A stretch of DNA of 64,000 nucleotides from Gudongella sp034006985 (GCA_034006985.1 JAVERT010000001.1:124001-188000), one strand, 5' to 3'. Shown: positions 16,463 to 25,206, numbered from the stretch's first letter. Notes: generated by a model from the letters alone, not told the origin. Numbers and translations: made by a program.

Positions 16463-17914
16463 TTATCTATCTACTAAAACTAGTATCTTGCCTACTGGTA
16501 AAACTTCACCAGCATTTATATCATTATTTTCCATAATTTCATTTTTATAGGTCATTGTTCCATATATATCTCTAGAAATAGTTGAAACACTATCGCCAGC
16601 TTTAACCTCATAGAATAAGTGTTCAGGAGTTTTTACCTCATCCATACTATCTTCAAAATGATGAGGATAAAAAGCTTCTAGCTTATCAAATATTAAAACT
16701 CCAAAATCATCTCTTCCTTCAGCCAATTCATAATATATATGAGTAAGTTTTAGTGGATATAAATTGATATCACCAGGAATTGGAATTTCCAAGTTACTCC
16801 AACCAAGCCATGAGACACCTTCACTTATAGGGATGTCAATTTCATCTCCTGATTGTGTAATAGCTTTCATTCCTACTTTTCCAGGACCATATGAAAATGA
16901 ATGTACCCATATAGTAAGGTAAGTAGGCGGATATTTAATTGTAATATCTGCACTTGATATATCTACCATTGCAGTATTTTTTTCTTCTATACCAACTATT
17001 TTATATTCCATTCTAAGTGAAAATCTTCCAGCCATAGAAATTGTACTTGGTGAAGCTGTTCCTCTTACAAGAGGATTAGAAGAAATAAAATCATAATTTC
17101 TTGTTTCAAAACTGTGTAAAAGGTCTCCAACTATTTCAGGTGGTTCTTCTGCTCCTCCAACTTCACTTCCAGATGTTCCACTGGTACCTGTACTAACTAT
17201 TGGTCTCCCATCACTATCGTAAGTAACATCTCCATTTACTCCTGCATACCCAGAAAAACTATTGAAAAGTGTACCTTGATTTAGATTTTCGGCGGTTTCT
17301 ATTGGGATAACTTCTGAATCAGCATCCGCTAAGCCTTGCAGGCTATAAACTTTTAGGTTCATATTGCCACCTAATAAGTCATCCGTAGTTCTATCAAGAG
17401 ATAAAGAGCTTACCATCAGTCTTCTTGGACTTGTTTCAACTGCTCGTACCATATTTACAATCCCATCATAACTACCACTAAATGGAATAGACATCTCCAT
17501 ATTGTATACATCCATTTCTGAAATAGATTCAGCTGTTGGTCTTGTAAAATTTAAATCAACTATATCTACTTGATCTTCAGGTAACAAATCATTTAGTAAG
17601 TATATTATTTGTGCTTGATCAAGAGTCGGAAAATAATAAGAAAGTATTTGATTTCGCTCACTCTTTAACAATTCAGATTCTTTTTTAATATCATCTTCTC
17701 TTCTAAGAGTTTCATTCATATCCTGAATTTTTGCTTCAAGTTCATACTTTTCAACCTGTAATCCTTCAAGTTTAGCAGCTTGTGGTGTTAATATAAACTG
17801 ATTACCTAGCCAAGCTATACCTACTATTGCTAAAAGTGTTAGCAATACTTTTTCGCTACTTGTTAAGGGTCTAGTCTTTATTTTGCCTAATAGAGATGGT
17901 TTCTTAGTTTGCAT
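16463..17914 (-). CDS. pilO: PilO-like pilus alignment protein with C-terminal LysM
   Basis: 483 residues. One N-terminal membrane helix (about 22-42) and a coiled coil (about 50-90), then the PilO ferredoxin-like fold (YLLNDLLPEDQVDIVDLNF). After a low-complexity Gly/Ser/Thr linker near 243-253 comes a carbohydrate-binding-like beta segment, and then a LysM domain at the C-terminus (YEVKAGDSVSTISRDIYG, about 437-480). PilO is normally about 200 residues. The extra part suggests direct wall binding of the alignment complex. It overlaps pilN by 11 bases. Confidence 0.78.
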   Translation of the reverse strand: MQTKKPSLLGKIKTRPLTSSEKVLLTLLAIVGIAWLGNQFILTPQAAKLEGLQVEKYELEAKIQDMNETLRREDDIKKESELLKSERNQILSYYFPTLDQAQIIYLLNDLLPEDQVDIVDLNFTRPTAESISEMDVYNMEMSIPFSGSYDGIVNMVRAVETSPRRLMVSSLSLDRTTDDLLGGNMNLKVYSLQGLADADSEVIPIETAENLNQGTLFNSFSGYAGVNGDVTYDSDGRPIVSTGTSGTSGSEVGGAEEPPEIVGDLLHSFETRNYDFISSNPLVRGTASPSTISMAGRFSLRMEYKIVGIEEKNTAMVDISSADITIKYPPTYLTIWVHSFSYGPGKVGMKAITQSGDEIDIPISEGVSWLGWSNLEIPIPGDINLYPLKLTHIYYELAEGRDDFGVLIFDKLEAFYPHHFEDSMDEVKTPEHLFYEVKAGDSVSTISRDIYGTMTYKNEIMENNDINAGEVLPVGKILVLVDR

Positions 17915-18464
17915 CGACTAGCACCTCCCTAAGTTGGATTTCTAAATTATAATTATAATAGCTTTCTACCTCTGAAATATTAGATATAAATACATCCTCT
18001 ACCAATGGTAGTTCAGTAAGCCCTTTGCCAAATTCTGCAATTGCATATTTATCTTCAGCAAACCCAGAAATTTGTATTTCCCATCCAGATGCACTCATGT
18101 TGCTTAAAAAGACATCCGGTGGCAGTTTTGAGTTAATATCTTTAAGTAAACTATCACCAATCACATCTCTTGCTTGGATACTCTGGTCTAATGCAATAAT
18201 CCTTTCAACTTCTGCTTTGTATTGAGCAGTTTCCTCCTCAAAAACTTTTATATCATTTACCTTTGCATTAGTTTCAGGATCTTCTGCTACTACTTTAAGT
18301 GAATTTACATCTTTATTTAATGATGCAATTTTAACTTGGTTTAGTCCTCCAACAACTATTAAACCTACTAGAACAATAAAAAGAAGTGAATACAATAATA
18401 TTATCTTATCAAATTTAAATTGTCTTTTTTCTATAAAAGGCTCGAAAAAGTTAAGATCTCTCAT
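17904..18464 (-). CDS. pilN: PilN-like pilus alignment protein
   Basis: 186 residues. MRDLNFFEPFIEKR resembles the PilN start that docks in PilM (INLLP-type), then a membrane helix (about 22-43), a short coiled coil, and the ferredoxin-like domain with VFLSNMSASGWEIQISGFA and the LPLVEDVFISNISE segment. Shares 4 bases with pilM, the usual pilMNO coupling. Confidence 0.88.
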   Translation of the reverse strand: MRDLNFFEPFIEKRQFKFDKIILLYSLLFIVLVGLIVVGGLNQVKIASLNKDVNSLKVVAEDPETNAKVNDIKVFEEETAQYKAEVERIIALDQSIQARDVIGDSLLKDINSKLPPDVFLSNMSASGWEIQISGFAEDKYAIAEFGKGLTELPLVEDVFISNISEVESYYNYNLEIQLREVLVDAN

Positions 18465-19528
18465 TTTTTCACCTCACTCAATCTGACTAAAGCACCTGTT
18501 GCATTTGCAAATTGACTTAATTCGTTATTTATTTTAACTTTACTTAAGCTTAAAAGCTTAGTGGATTCAAGTTCAAAGAACTCATTAAACATAGTATCTA
18601 AGCCTATTATCTGAGAGAAACTTCCATAAAGAAGTACAAGGTCAATTTTATTACTTGCATCTCTAGTCTTATAATATCTAAAAATCATCTCAATCTTATC
18701 CATTAAAACAAACAAATTATCACGTAGTATTTCAATAAAACTCACATCTGGATCATCAATCGATGGTTTTATGCTTATATCCTCAAGTTTTTTAATTTTT
18801 TCTAGGATATCTTTTTCTCCCATATAAGAAAAGCTTTTCTTAAGTTCATTTACAATATCATCCGATCCATATTCAATTACTCTAGCTACTTTTACCTTGC
18901 CATCTTCAACTATCGAAAGATTAGTAAAACTAGATGCTAAATCTACACAAGCAACTGTTGAAGCTTCAGGGTAGCCTCCATTAATATTCCCACCTTGAGA
19001 AATTAGTTTTGCAATTGCATTCCCATGATAATCAAGTATTGTAGGTTTTAAGTTTGAACTTTTTAAGAGAGTAAGATGTGCCTGAATCATCGCTCTTGGA
19101 ATACCAACAAGTAAAATCTGAGAGCGATCAATACCATCAACTACAATAGTCCCCAAAGATAAGTACTTTACTACATAATCTTCTGGATTAATTGGAATAT
19201 ATTCCTCCAGCTGATAGGTGATAATAGAATCAATTTCATCCTTGGATATGGTTGGTAAACTTACCTCACGCATAATAATAGAGGTAGAATTAATTACCCC
19301 GTAGGTTTCTAACTGCCCTATTCCATTTTCCGATAACGTGTTTCTAAGTAAATAAGTAAGCTGATCTATATCCTCTATTTCACCATCTTGATATAAACCC
19401 TCTGGTAGATTAAGCGAAAAACTCTTATCTACAATAATTCCTTTCTTTGAATACTTCCCTACAACCCCTTTGATTCTATCTGAACCAAAATCGAGACTAA
19501 GGACACTGCTTGATCCGAATAAACTCAA
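18461..19528 (-). CDS. pilM: PilM, actin-like pilus assembly ATPase-fold protein
   Basis: 355 residues from the TTG at 19528. The ASKHA fold is seen in SVLSLDFGSDRIKGVVGKYSKK, VDLASSFTNLSIVE and LLYGSFSQI. PilM binds the PilN tail on the cytoplasmic face and forms a complex with PilO. I take the inner TTG as start since GGGGGAG lies 5 bases before it; the next TTG upstream would place this ribosome site inside the gene. Confidence 0.85.
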   Translation of the reverse strand: MSLFGSSSVLSLDFGSDRIKGVVGKYSKKGIIVDKSFSLNLPEGLYQDGEIEDIDQLTYLLRNTLSENGIGQLETYGVINSTSIIMREVSLPTISKDEIDSIITYQLEEYIPINPEDYVVKYLSLGTIVVDGIDRSQILLVGIPRAMIQAHLTLLKSSNLKPTILDYHGNAIAKLISQGGNINGGYPEASTVACVDLASSFTNLSIVEDGKVKVARVIEYGSDDIVNELKKSFSYMGEKDILEKIKKLEDISIKPSIDDPDVSFIEILRDNLFVLMDKIEMIFRYYKTRDASNKIDLVLLYGSFSQIIGLDTMFNEFFELESTKLLSLSKVKINNELSQFANATGALVRLSEVKK

Positions 19529-19586
19529 ATCTTCTCCCCCTCTCAAACTTATATATTATAATATCAACCCAATAAGGAATAATTTG

Positions 19587-20345
19587 CTAGCTTATAAGAT
19601 TAATGTACCAATTTAAAAGTGATTCTGCAAAAAATATTGTTGTAAAAAATGATAAAATTATAAATGGGCCAAATGGAATTGGATCTTTTCGTGTTTTAAT
19701 CTTTGTAGCCAAAAGAAAGACCGATATAATTGCCCCGTATAAAAAAGATAAGAAAATTGTTAATAAAATATATTTAACCCCAAGAACAAAACCAAGTGCA
19801 CCAATTAGTGTAACATCTCCACCACCCATACCACCTCGGCTAAGAATAACAATTGCTAAAAACAAACCTCCAGCAATTAGGAGTCCTAAAAAACTATCTA
19901 GAATACTAGGAGATATACCATAAACAAAAAAGTTTATTGATTTGTACAAAACTGTGATTATAATAATAGAAATTACCAGAGAATCTGGTATAATTAGTTG
20001 CTTTAAATCAATTATTGCTATAGCAATTAAAGCAGATGAAACAAGTGCATAAAATATAAATATTGCTGAAAAGCCAAATTTTATAAATAAGATTATGTAA
20101 ATAAGTGCATTTAATGATTCTATTAATGGATATTGTTGGCTAATACCCGTTCCACAGTATCTGCATTTGCCTTTTAGAAATAAATATGAAAATAAAGGTA
20201 CATTATCGTACCACGCAAGTTTGTGACTGCATATAGGGCAATGTGAGCCTGGAAAAACAATGCTTTCATTTTTAGGTATTCGATATATTAATACATTTAA
20301 AAAGGAACCAATTAAAAGACCATATATAAATACTAATAAAATCAT
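19587..20345 (-). CDS. pilD: Prepilin leader peptidase/N-methyltransferase
   Basis: 252 residues. It cuts the leaders of all prepilins here and methylates the new N-terminus. GSFLNVLIYRIP is the typical start; CPICSHKLAWYDNVPLFSYLFLKGKCRYCG holds the two C-x2-C pairs of the zinc site; DLKQLIIPD and GGGDVTLIGALGF (about 165-180) carry the two catalytic Asp. Six to eight membrane segments. First gene of the pilM block. Confidence 0.96.
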   Translation of the reverse strand: MILLVFIYGLLIGSFLNVLIYRIPKNESIVFPGSHCPICSHKLAWYDNVPLFSYLFLKGKCRYCGTGISQQYPLIESLNALIYIILFIKFGFSAIFIFYALVSSALIAIAIIDLKQLIIPDSLVISIIIITVLYKSINFFVYGISPSILDSFLGLLIAGGLFLAIVILSRGGMGGGDVTLIGALGFVLGVKYILLTIFLSFLYGAIISVFLLATKIKTRKDPIPFGPFIILSFFTTIFFAESLLNWYINLIS

Positions 20346-20378
20346 AGAAGCTCCTTGTTTTGTCGATATTATATGATA

Positions 20379-20407
20379 ATTATAACATTTACTGTAGTTA
20401 TGAACAA
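20379..20407 (-). promoter_or_regulatory. Promoter of the pilD-pilMNO block
   Basis: -35 TTGTTC at 20402-20407, 17-bp spacer, -10 TATAAT at 20379-20384 (minus strand). Start predicted about 30 bases before pilD. Confidence 0.7.
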
Positions 20408-20807
20408 TAATTATTTACACCAATTATAATTACAAGTACATCCCTAATTAACTAAGTTATAAAAGAAATCTTAATGGTATAAAATTTTTACTCTTTATCA
20501 GAATTATATTACAATTCTGATTTCATGTCTATAGCAATGTGTAAAATTGCATAAATATTGTCACTAATTGTTCCAATATCATATTGTCTAACTTAAGCAA
20601 ATTGAAAAAAATAGAAAATTCCAAGAAAAAAATGAGTTCCATATTCTCAAAACACTAGGTTTTTAGTTAGCACTCGCTTATTCAAGCATACTTTAAAACT
20701 CATTTTAATATTTATAATATTTTTTTTAAATAATTTTTAAACTCCTATGTTATAGTTAATTCAATCAAGCTTTTAATTCATACCTATTCAAAGTATTCAA
20801 TTATTTC
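20408..20807. other. AT-rich gap between pilD and the transposase, no gene seen
   Basis: 400 bases, very AT-rich. I see no ORF, RNA or repeat. The minus strand has TTGGAACAA followed by GTGACA (about 20560-20580), similar to the pilB upstream region; see findings. No T-rich hairpin is evident for the transposase. Confidence 0.5.
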
Positions 20808-21566
20808 TTATGATCTCTCAATAATGCCCTTAGAAATACCTGTTATCCTAGATATTTGTCTAATACTAATACCTTTTGTCATTTTCAATTCTTTTATAAA
20901 GCTATTTCTTATATTTTTCTCTAACTTCTGAAATTCACTTATATTTCTAATACCCATATCGTATATTTTTTTTAATACTTCAGTATCAGTTAGCTTAATA
21001 TAATCTTCAAATTCGGGAAAACTATCCTCATTATTTTGGTTCATATATTCAACAAACAGCTCTACAGCTCTATCCTTATCGGGTGAAAATAAACTTAAGC
21101 ATAATTCTGTATCAATTATTATGGGCACTTTTATGTATTCTTTATAGCTTGTCCACTTATAATCCGATAACTCTTTACAAATTCTAGCCTCTATAGGATT
21201 TTGATGAATGTATCTCAATGCTATCATAAAATAATTATCTGTTTCTACCGGTTCGCTTTTAAATCTTTCTTGGAATAAATGCCCACATCTCTCATACTTC
21301 TTGTTGTACCATAATACATAGCTTGAACTTATTCTCTTTATTGCAGTAGAAATATCATCTTCTAATTCTTGAATAAGAAGGTGTACATGATTGTCCATCA
21401 AGCAATAGCCAAATAGAATAAACTTATTTGTATCAACAAACCGCTTCATAGTTGCTAATAGCTGGTACCTATCATCATCAGATTCAAATATTGTCTGTTT
21501 ATTTATGCCTCTTAACATAACATGATAAAGCCCACTTTCGCTTTTTTTGCGCGATCTTCTAGGCAT
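20808..21566 (-). CDS. REP-associated tyrosine transposase (RAYT, Y1/HUH family)
   Basis: 252 residues. YHVMLRGINKQTIFESDDD is the conserved start; DNHVHLLIQE carries the HUH pair; LRYIHQNPIEA has the catalytic Tyr. The C-terminal segment RQISRITGISKGIIERS is a helix-turn-helix typical of these clostridial versions. RAYTs are domesticated single-strand transposases that work on REP hairpins, and such repeats surround this gene. The ORF is full length and looks intact. A GGAGG lies 7 bases before the ATG. Confidence 0.93.
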   Translation of the reverse strand: MPRRSRKKSESGLYHVMLRGINKQTIFESDDDRYQLLATMKRFVDTNKFILFGYCLMDNHVHLLIQELEDDISTAIKRISSSYVLWYNKKYERCGHLFQERFKSEPVETDNYFMIALRYIHQNPIEARICKELSDYKWTSYKEYIKVPIIIDTELCLSLFSPDKDRAVELFVEYMNQNNEDSFPEFEDYIKLTDTEVLKKIYDMGIRNISEFQKLEKNIRNSFIKELKMTKGISIRQISRITGISKGIIERS

Positions 21567-21783
21567 ATTACTACCTCCATTTGAATGCTATATTATTCCC
21601 ATTATCCCTATGTGCTTTATTAGACAAATAAAACAGAGCATGTTTTACATGGCAACGTGCTCATTCTGATACTTAAATTCATTTAGTCCTTTAATAGTTC
21701 TTGATTTTATTATACATTAAGTACTAATATTTTTCGATTGCAATATTTATAGAATTAGTCATAAAACTTATACTTTGTGAAAT

Positions 21784-21850
21784 AAAAAAATACCTCCAAG
21801 TAGATAATCTAATTTTTTATTAATTAGATGTTCTACTTTGGAAGTATCTT
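21784..21850 (-). terminator. Hairpin terminator upstream of the transposase
   Basis: On the minus strand CTTCCAAAGTAGA pairs with TCTACTTGGAGG around a second inner stem (ATCTAATTAAT / ATTAGAT), then seven T residues. It would stop transcription from the LexA-type promoter before it reaches the transposase. A nearly identical copy is at 22922-22989. Confidence 0.7.
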
Positions 21851-22076
21851 ATCAGTTCCTGTCCCTGCGTCTTGTGTCCTAACTTTAAGTGATACCGGTC
21901 GCCTAACTAGGTTCACTCAATTTCATATAGAACAGTAATTACTATATGAATTGTTAAAAAATTAAGAACGTTGCAAAGATATATGCCTGCCACGGACACT
22001 TATCTTTGTTAGCTTAAGCGATAAATAGGACAAGGTTTGTCCCTGGGTCTTGCTTTGTTATTTCACCCACCTTTCT

Positions 22077-22096
22077 CGAACATTTGTTCTATTATA
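22077..22096 (-). promoter_or_regulatory. LexA-like operator with -10 box, copy A
   Basis: On the minus strand TATAAT (22091-22096) is directly followed by AGAACAAATGTTCG (22077-22090), which fits the Gram-positive LexA box CGAAC-N4-GTTCG in all but one base. An AAGGTGGG ribosome-site-like run follows, but only stop codons and repeat sequence come after it. Confidence 0.65.
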
Positions 22097-22207
22097 CCAT
22101 ATATTCCCACAAATGAAAATATCCCTCAAGCCTAAGCTCAATGGAACTAATATAAGTTAACTTCCTACAGATCCTCCATAGCAAAATGGGATTGGTGAAA
22201 GAGTAAT

Positions 22208-22416
22208 AAAAAAAAGCTGAGGTTATAAAATTATCGCTTAGCCTCAGCATTTCATCGTTTATTAACTTGTTAACTTACGTGAGCAAGACAGTGCACCTGT
22301 CCCCTTGTCTCTAAAAAAAGCTGAGGTTATAAAATTATCGCTTAGCCTCAGCATTTCATCGTTTATTAACTTGTTAACTTACGTGAGCAAGACAGTGCAC
22401 CTGTCCCCTTGTCTCT
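22208..22416. repeat. REP-like hairpin units 1 and 2 (tandem, identical)
   Basis: Two copies offset by 104 bases of a unit made of a hairpin (GCTGAGG ... CCTCAGC) and a spacer ending in a conserved tail, GACAGTGCACCTGTCCCC. The two copies look identical, so the duplication is recent. Confidence 0.85.
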
Positions 22417-22457
22417 AGGTCCTCTAAAATTACATCTATTGATTTAATTCCACAGAT

Positions 22458-22696
22458 AAAAAAAAACTGAGGTCATAAGATTATCTCTTAGCCTCAGCTT
22501 TACGTTGTTTATTAATTTGTTAACTCAAGTGAGTAAGACAGTGCACCTGTCCCCTTGTCTTCAACCCTCCACCTGTCCCTGCGTCTTGTTGTCAAAAAAA
22601 GCTGAGGTTATAAAATCATCTCTTAGCCTCAGCATTTCATTGTTTATTAATTTGTTATGTTAGTTGAGTAAGACAGTGCACCTGTCCCCTTGTCTT
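22458..22696. repeat. REP-like hairpin units 3 and 4
   Basis: Unit 3 at about 22458-22560 and unit 4 at about 22594-22696, diverged copies of the same hairpin and tail. A fragment CCACCTGTCCCTGCGTCTTG separates them. Confidence 0.85.
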
Positions 22697-22698
22697 GT

Positions 22699-23341
22699 TA
22701 GGCATATTACTACCTCCATTTGAGTGCTATATTATTCCCATTATCCCTATGTGCTTTATTAGACAAATAAACAAGGCATGTTTTACATGGCAACGTGCTT
22801 ATTCTTATACTTAAATTCATTTAGTTCTTTAATAATTCTTGATATTATTATACATTAAGTACTAATATTTTTCGATTGCAATATTTATAAAATTAGTCAT
22901 AAAACCTATATTTTATGAAATAAAAAAATACCACCAAGTAGATAATCTAATTTTTTATTAATTAGATTGTCTACTTTGGAAGTATCTTCTCAGTTCCTGT
23001 CCCTGCGTCTTGTGTCCTAACTTTAAGTGATACCGGTCGCCTAACTAGGTCACTCAATTTCATATAGAAGAGTAATTACTATATGAATTGTTAAAAAATT
23101 AAGAACGTTGCAAAGATATGTGCCTGCCACGGACACTTATCTTTGTTAGCTTAAGCCATAAATAGGACAAGGTTTGTCCCTGAATCTTGCTTTGTTATTT
23201 CACCCACCTTTCTCGAACATTTGTTCTATTATACCATATATTCCCACAAATGAAAATATCCCTCAAGCCTAAGTTCAATGGAACTAATATAAGTTACTTC
23301 CTACAGATCCTCCATAGCAAAATGGGATTGGTGAAAGAGTA
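22699..23341. repeat. Direct duplication, copy B
   Basis: Second copy of 21560-22205. It keeps the transposase ribosome site, ATG and second codon but the rest of the gene is replaced by hairpin unit 4; translation from its ATG stops after 16 codons. It also keeps the large hairpin and the LexA-like promoter. Confidence 0.88.
23214..23233 (-). promoter_or_regulatory. LexA-like operator with -10 box, copy B
   Basis: TATAAT (23228-23233) followed by AGAACAAATGTTCG (23214-23227) on the minus strand, unchanged from copy A. No gene follows. Confidence 0.62.
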
Positions 23342-23342
23342 A

Positions 23343-23442
23343 ATAAAAAATGCTGAGGCCATAAGATTATCTCTTAGCCTCAGCATTTCATTGTTTATTA
23401 ATTAGTTAAGTTAGTAAGACAGTGCACCTGTCCCCTTGTCTT
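23343..23442. repeat. REP-like hairpin unit 5
   Basis: ATGCTGAGGCCATAAG ... CTTAGCCTCAGCAT hairpin and the GACAGTGCACCTGTCCCC tail. It follows copy B in the same relative place as unit 1 follows copy A. Confidence 0.85.
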
Positions 23443-23445
23443 GTA

Positions 23446-23562
23446 ATTAATAATGAAGACTTCCTATATAAAAGAGTTTATCGTGCCTTAAAAGATTATT
23501 TAGGTATTCTTAAAAGCAAGCAAAAAGTTATAGATGATGAATGGACAGAGGATTTCATCTAG
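23446..23562 (+). pseudogene. 3' end of an unidentified gene
   Basis: On the plus strand an open frame reads INNEDFLYKRVYRALKDYLG and goes on to a TAG at 23560-23562, with no start codon in frame and REP sequence directly before it. It looks like the C-terminal 35-40 codons of a gene whose front part was lost or displaced by the repeat. I do not recognise the family. Confidence 0.4.
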
Positions 23563-23585
23563 ATGATATAATTTCTTTTAAACAT

Positions 23586-23651
23586 AAAAATAGCACCCCT
23601 GATAGGCAACCTCTCTGAATTGAGAAGAATGTCTGCCAAGGGTGCTATTTT
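23586..23651 (-). terminator. Terminator after the 80-residue protein gene
   Basis: AAAATAGCACCC / GGGTGCTATTTT outer stem with flanking T and A runs, so it could work on both strands. It ends at the stop codon of the gene at 23650. Confidence 0.8.
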
Positions 23652-23892
23652 ACTTGTCCACTTCTAATACTACTTTAAATTTTACAGAAAACCTATTACA
23701 AGCTTCAGACTCTGGAAGCCCATCAACGATTTCATATTCTTCATCAAACTCATTAAAGAAGTCTTTATATTGCTCATATGTCGGCTCAATGATTTGATTC
23801 CTCTCATCTTTTCTAACTTTTCCCTTGATGTAATCACCTAAACAATACATTAAAAAGTCTTGATGCTTTTTACTTAATTTTTCAAATTTCAC
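23650..23892 (-). CDS. Small hypothetical protein, GTG start
   Basis: 80 residues, charged, no membrane helix or motif that I recognise (starts MKFEKLSKKHQDFLMYCLGD, ends FSVKFKVVLEVDK). A GGGGGTGG ribosome site lies 4 bases before the GTG and a terminator lies at its end, so it looks like a real gene. It sits between repeat clusters of the REP island. Confidence 0.6.
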   Translation of the reverse strand: MKFEKLSKKHQDFLMYCLGDYIKGKVRKDERNQIIEPTYEQYKDFFNEFDEEYEIVDGLPESEACNRFSVKFKVVLEVDK

Positions 23893-24173
23893 TTTTCCAC
23901 CCCCTTACTCTATATATAGAAATAAGATGGAAAATTTACTATCTCTAAATAAAAATATATTTAATAACATTTCTCTAAAAATAATATCCTATAATTTAAT
24001 AAACCTTACTGGTTTTTTATCTATTAAATAAACTTGTTTACACAAATGCGTTCCAATACTTATTTATTAAATCTAACTTGTTTTAAACAAATTCTTTCTA
24101 ATTTCATTTTTTGAATTACATCTTGTAACTTTTATTCTAAACTATAATTATAAAATATGGAGGAGGGAAAATA

Positions 24174-24398
24174 ATGGCTATAATTAAGGATATTAGAAAG
24201 GTGGATAAAAAGATTAAACCAACTTCCCACACAGTTATGGACTATAATTCTAATGAAGATTATTACTCCATGTGGACCTACAAGAGTAACGATCCAAATG
24301 GAGAAGAGGGAAGCAAGCAAACACTACAATTCGATTTAAAACAAGTCAAAGTATTATTGAAGACACTTGAAGAATTTATTAACAGCACTGATCATTAG
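24174..24398 (+). CDS. Small hypothetical protein on the plus strand
   Basis: 74 residues. A GGAGGAGGG site lies 7 bases before the ATG and a GAGCCT/AGGCTC hairpin with T run follows. The protein has DYYSMWTYKSND in the middle and a C-terminal helix (LKQVKVLLKTLEEFIN). I do not recognise it. One of the very few plus-strand genes of the window. Confidence 0.68.
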   Translation: MAIIKDIRKVDKKIKPTSHTVMDYNSNEDYYSMWTYKSNDPNGEEGSKQTLQFDLKQVKVLLKTLEEFINSTDH

Positions 24399-24419
24399 TT
24401 GCGATTTCAATTAATAAAT

Positions 24420-24448
24420 GAGCCTATTATGCTTTAAAGGCTCTTTTG
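24420..24448 (+). terminator. Terminator of the 74-residue protein gene
   Basis: GAGCCT, 12-base loop, AGGCTC, then TTTTGTT. Confidence 0.75.
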
Positions 24449-24582
24449 TTATCTCTTATAGTTTTATTAGCCTATCCTTTTAATACTATATGCATAAAAA
24501 TATCCCTCAAGCCTAAGCTCAAAGGAACTAATATATAAAACTAGCTTACAGATTTCCATGGCAAAATGGTATTGGTGAAAGA

Positions 24583-24684
24583 GAAAAAGCCGCAGCCAAA
24601 GAATTTACCCTTAGCCGCAGCTTTGAATTTAATATTAATTTGTTAAGTTAAGTGAGTAAGACAGTGCACCTGTCCCTGTGTCCC
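24583..24684. repeat. REP-like hairpin unit 6
   Basis: Hairpin with changed arms (AAGCCGCAGCC ... TTAGCCGCAGCTT) and the tail GACAGTGCACCTGTCCC. It is preceded at about 24492-24580 by a third, diverged copy of the segment ATATCCCTCAAGCC ... GGTGAAAGAG that also ends the 0.64-kb duplications. Confidence 0.82.
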
Positions 24685-24765
24685 AAAAAAGTAGCTTAGT
24701 TCTTAAAAACGCTTTATTCAACTCTACAATTGTAGGGTTATTTGTTATGCACATTTTTATTTCGA

Positions 24766-24888
24766 CTATACATTCAGCTTCAATTCACACAAAATTTGAT
24801 TCGGATAATTAGGATCTATACCGAATATTTTTATCTTATTTTGTAGTTTTTTATTCAAAAATGGTCTTGAAAATAATATTTGAGGTCG
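24766..24888 (-). pseudogene. 3' end of an unidentified gene
   Basis: On the minus strand an open frame reads RPQILFSRPFLNKKLQNKIK, then IFGIDPNYPNQILCELKLNV, and stops at 24766. It has no start and runs into the repeat unit upstream. It has the look of coding sequence (codon use, charged helix, then a compact end), but I cannot name it. Confidence 0.35.
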
Positions 24889-24902
24889 ACAATTGGTGAA
24901 AG

Positions 24903-25008
24903 ATAAAAAGCTACAGCCATAAGAGTTTCCCCTTAGCCGCAGCTTTAAATGAAATATTAATTTGTTAAGTTAAGTGAGTGAGACAGTACACCTGTCCCCT
25001 TGTCTTGC
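24903..25008. repeat. REP-like hairpin unit 7
   Basis: AAGCTACAGCC ... TTAGCCGCAGCTT hairpin and GACAGTACACCTGTCCCC tail. Confidence 0.8.
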
Positions 25009-25027
25009 TTTTTGTGTATTAATTTAA

Positions 25028-25206
25028 ACTTAAGTGAGTAAGAAAGTGCACCTGTCCCAATGTCTTGTCTTAAGTGCGTAAGACAGTACACCTGTCCCCG
25101 TGTCTCAGTGGTTCTTTCTTTAGCTTAAGTGAGACAATGCACCTGTCCCCTTGACTTCTAAGTTTTAAGTTAAGTGAGTGAGACAGTGCACCTGTCCCCT
25201 TGTCTT
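25028..25206. repeat. Cluster of four REP-like tails without hairpins
   Basis: Four degenerate copies of AAGTGAGTAAGACAGTGCAC plus CTGTCCCC, without the GCTGAGG hairpin, spaced 40-60 bases. They run to within 40 bases of the pilA stop codon. A further CTGTCCCTGCGTCTGTCCCTG joins directly to the gene end. Confidence 0.78.

Larger units (their letters stand above)
21560..22205. repeat. Direct duplication, copy A (RAYT leader region)
   Basis: About 646 bases repeated at 22699-23341 with roughly 95 percent identity by eye. Copy A starts at the first codons of the transposase gene and contains its leader, a large hairpin, a LexA-like promoter and a segment that leads into the hairpin repeats. Confidence 0.9.

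Noticed and set aside
24132..24320. Minus-strand ORF opposite the 74-residue gene
   Set aside because: Shadow frame; the plus-strand gene has a strong ribosome site and terminator.
22208..25206. CRISPR-like repeats around GTGCACCTGTCCCC
   Set aside because: Spacing is irregular and inter-repeat sequence is also repeated; fits REP units beside a RAYT.
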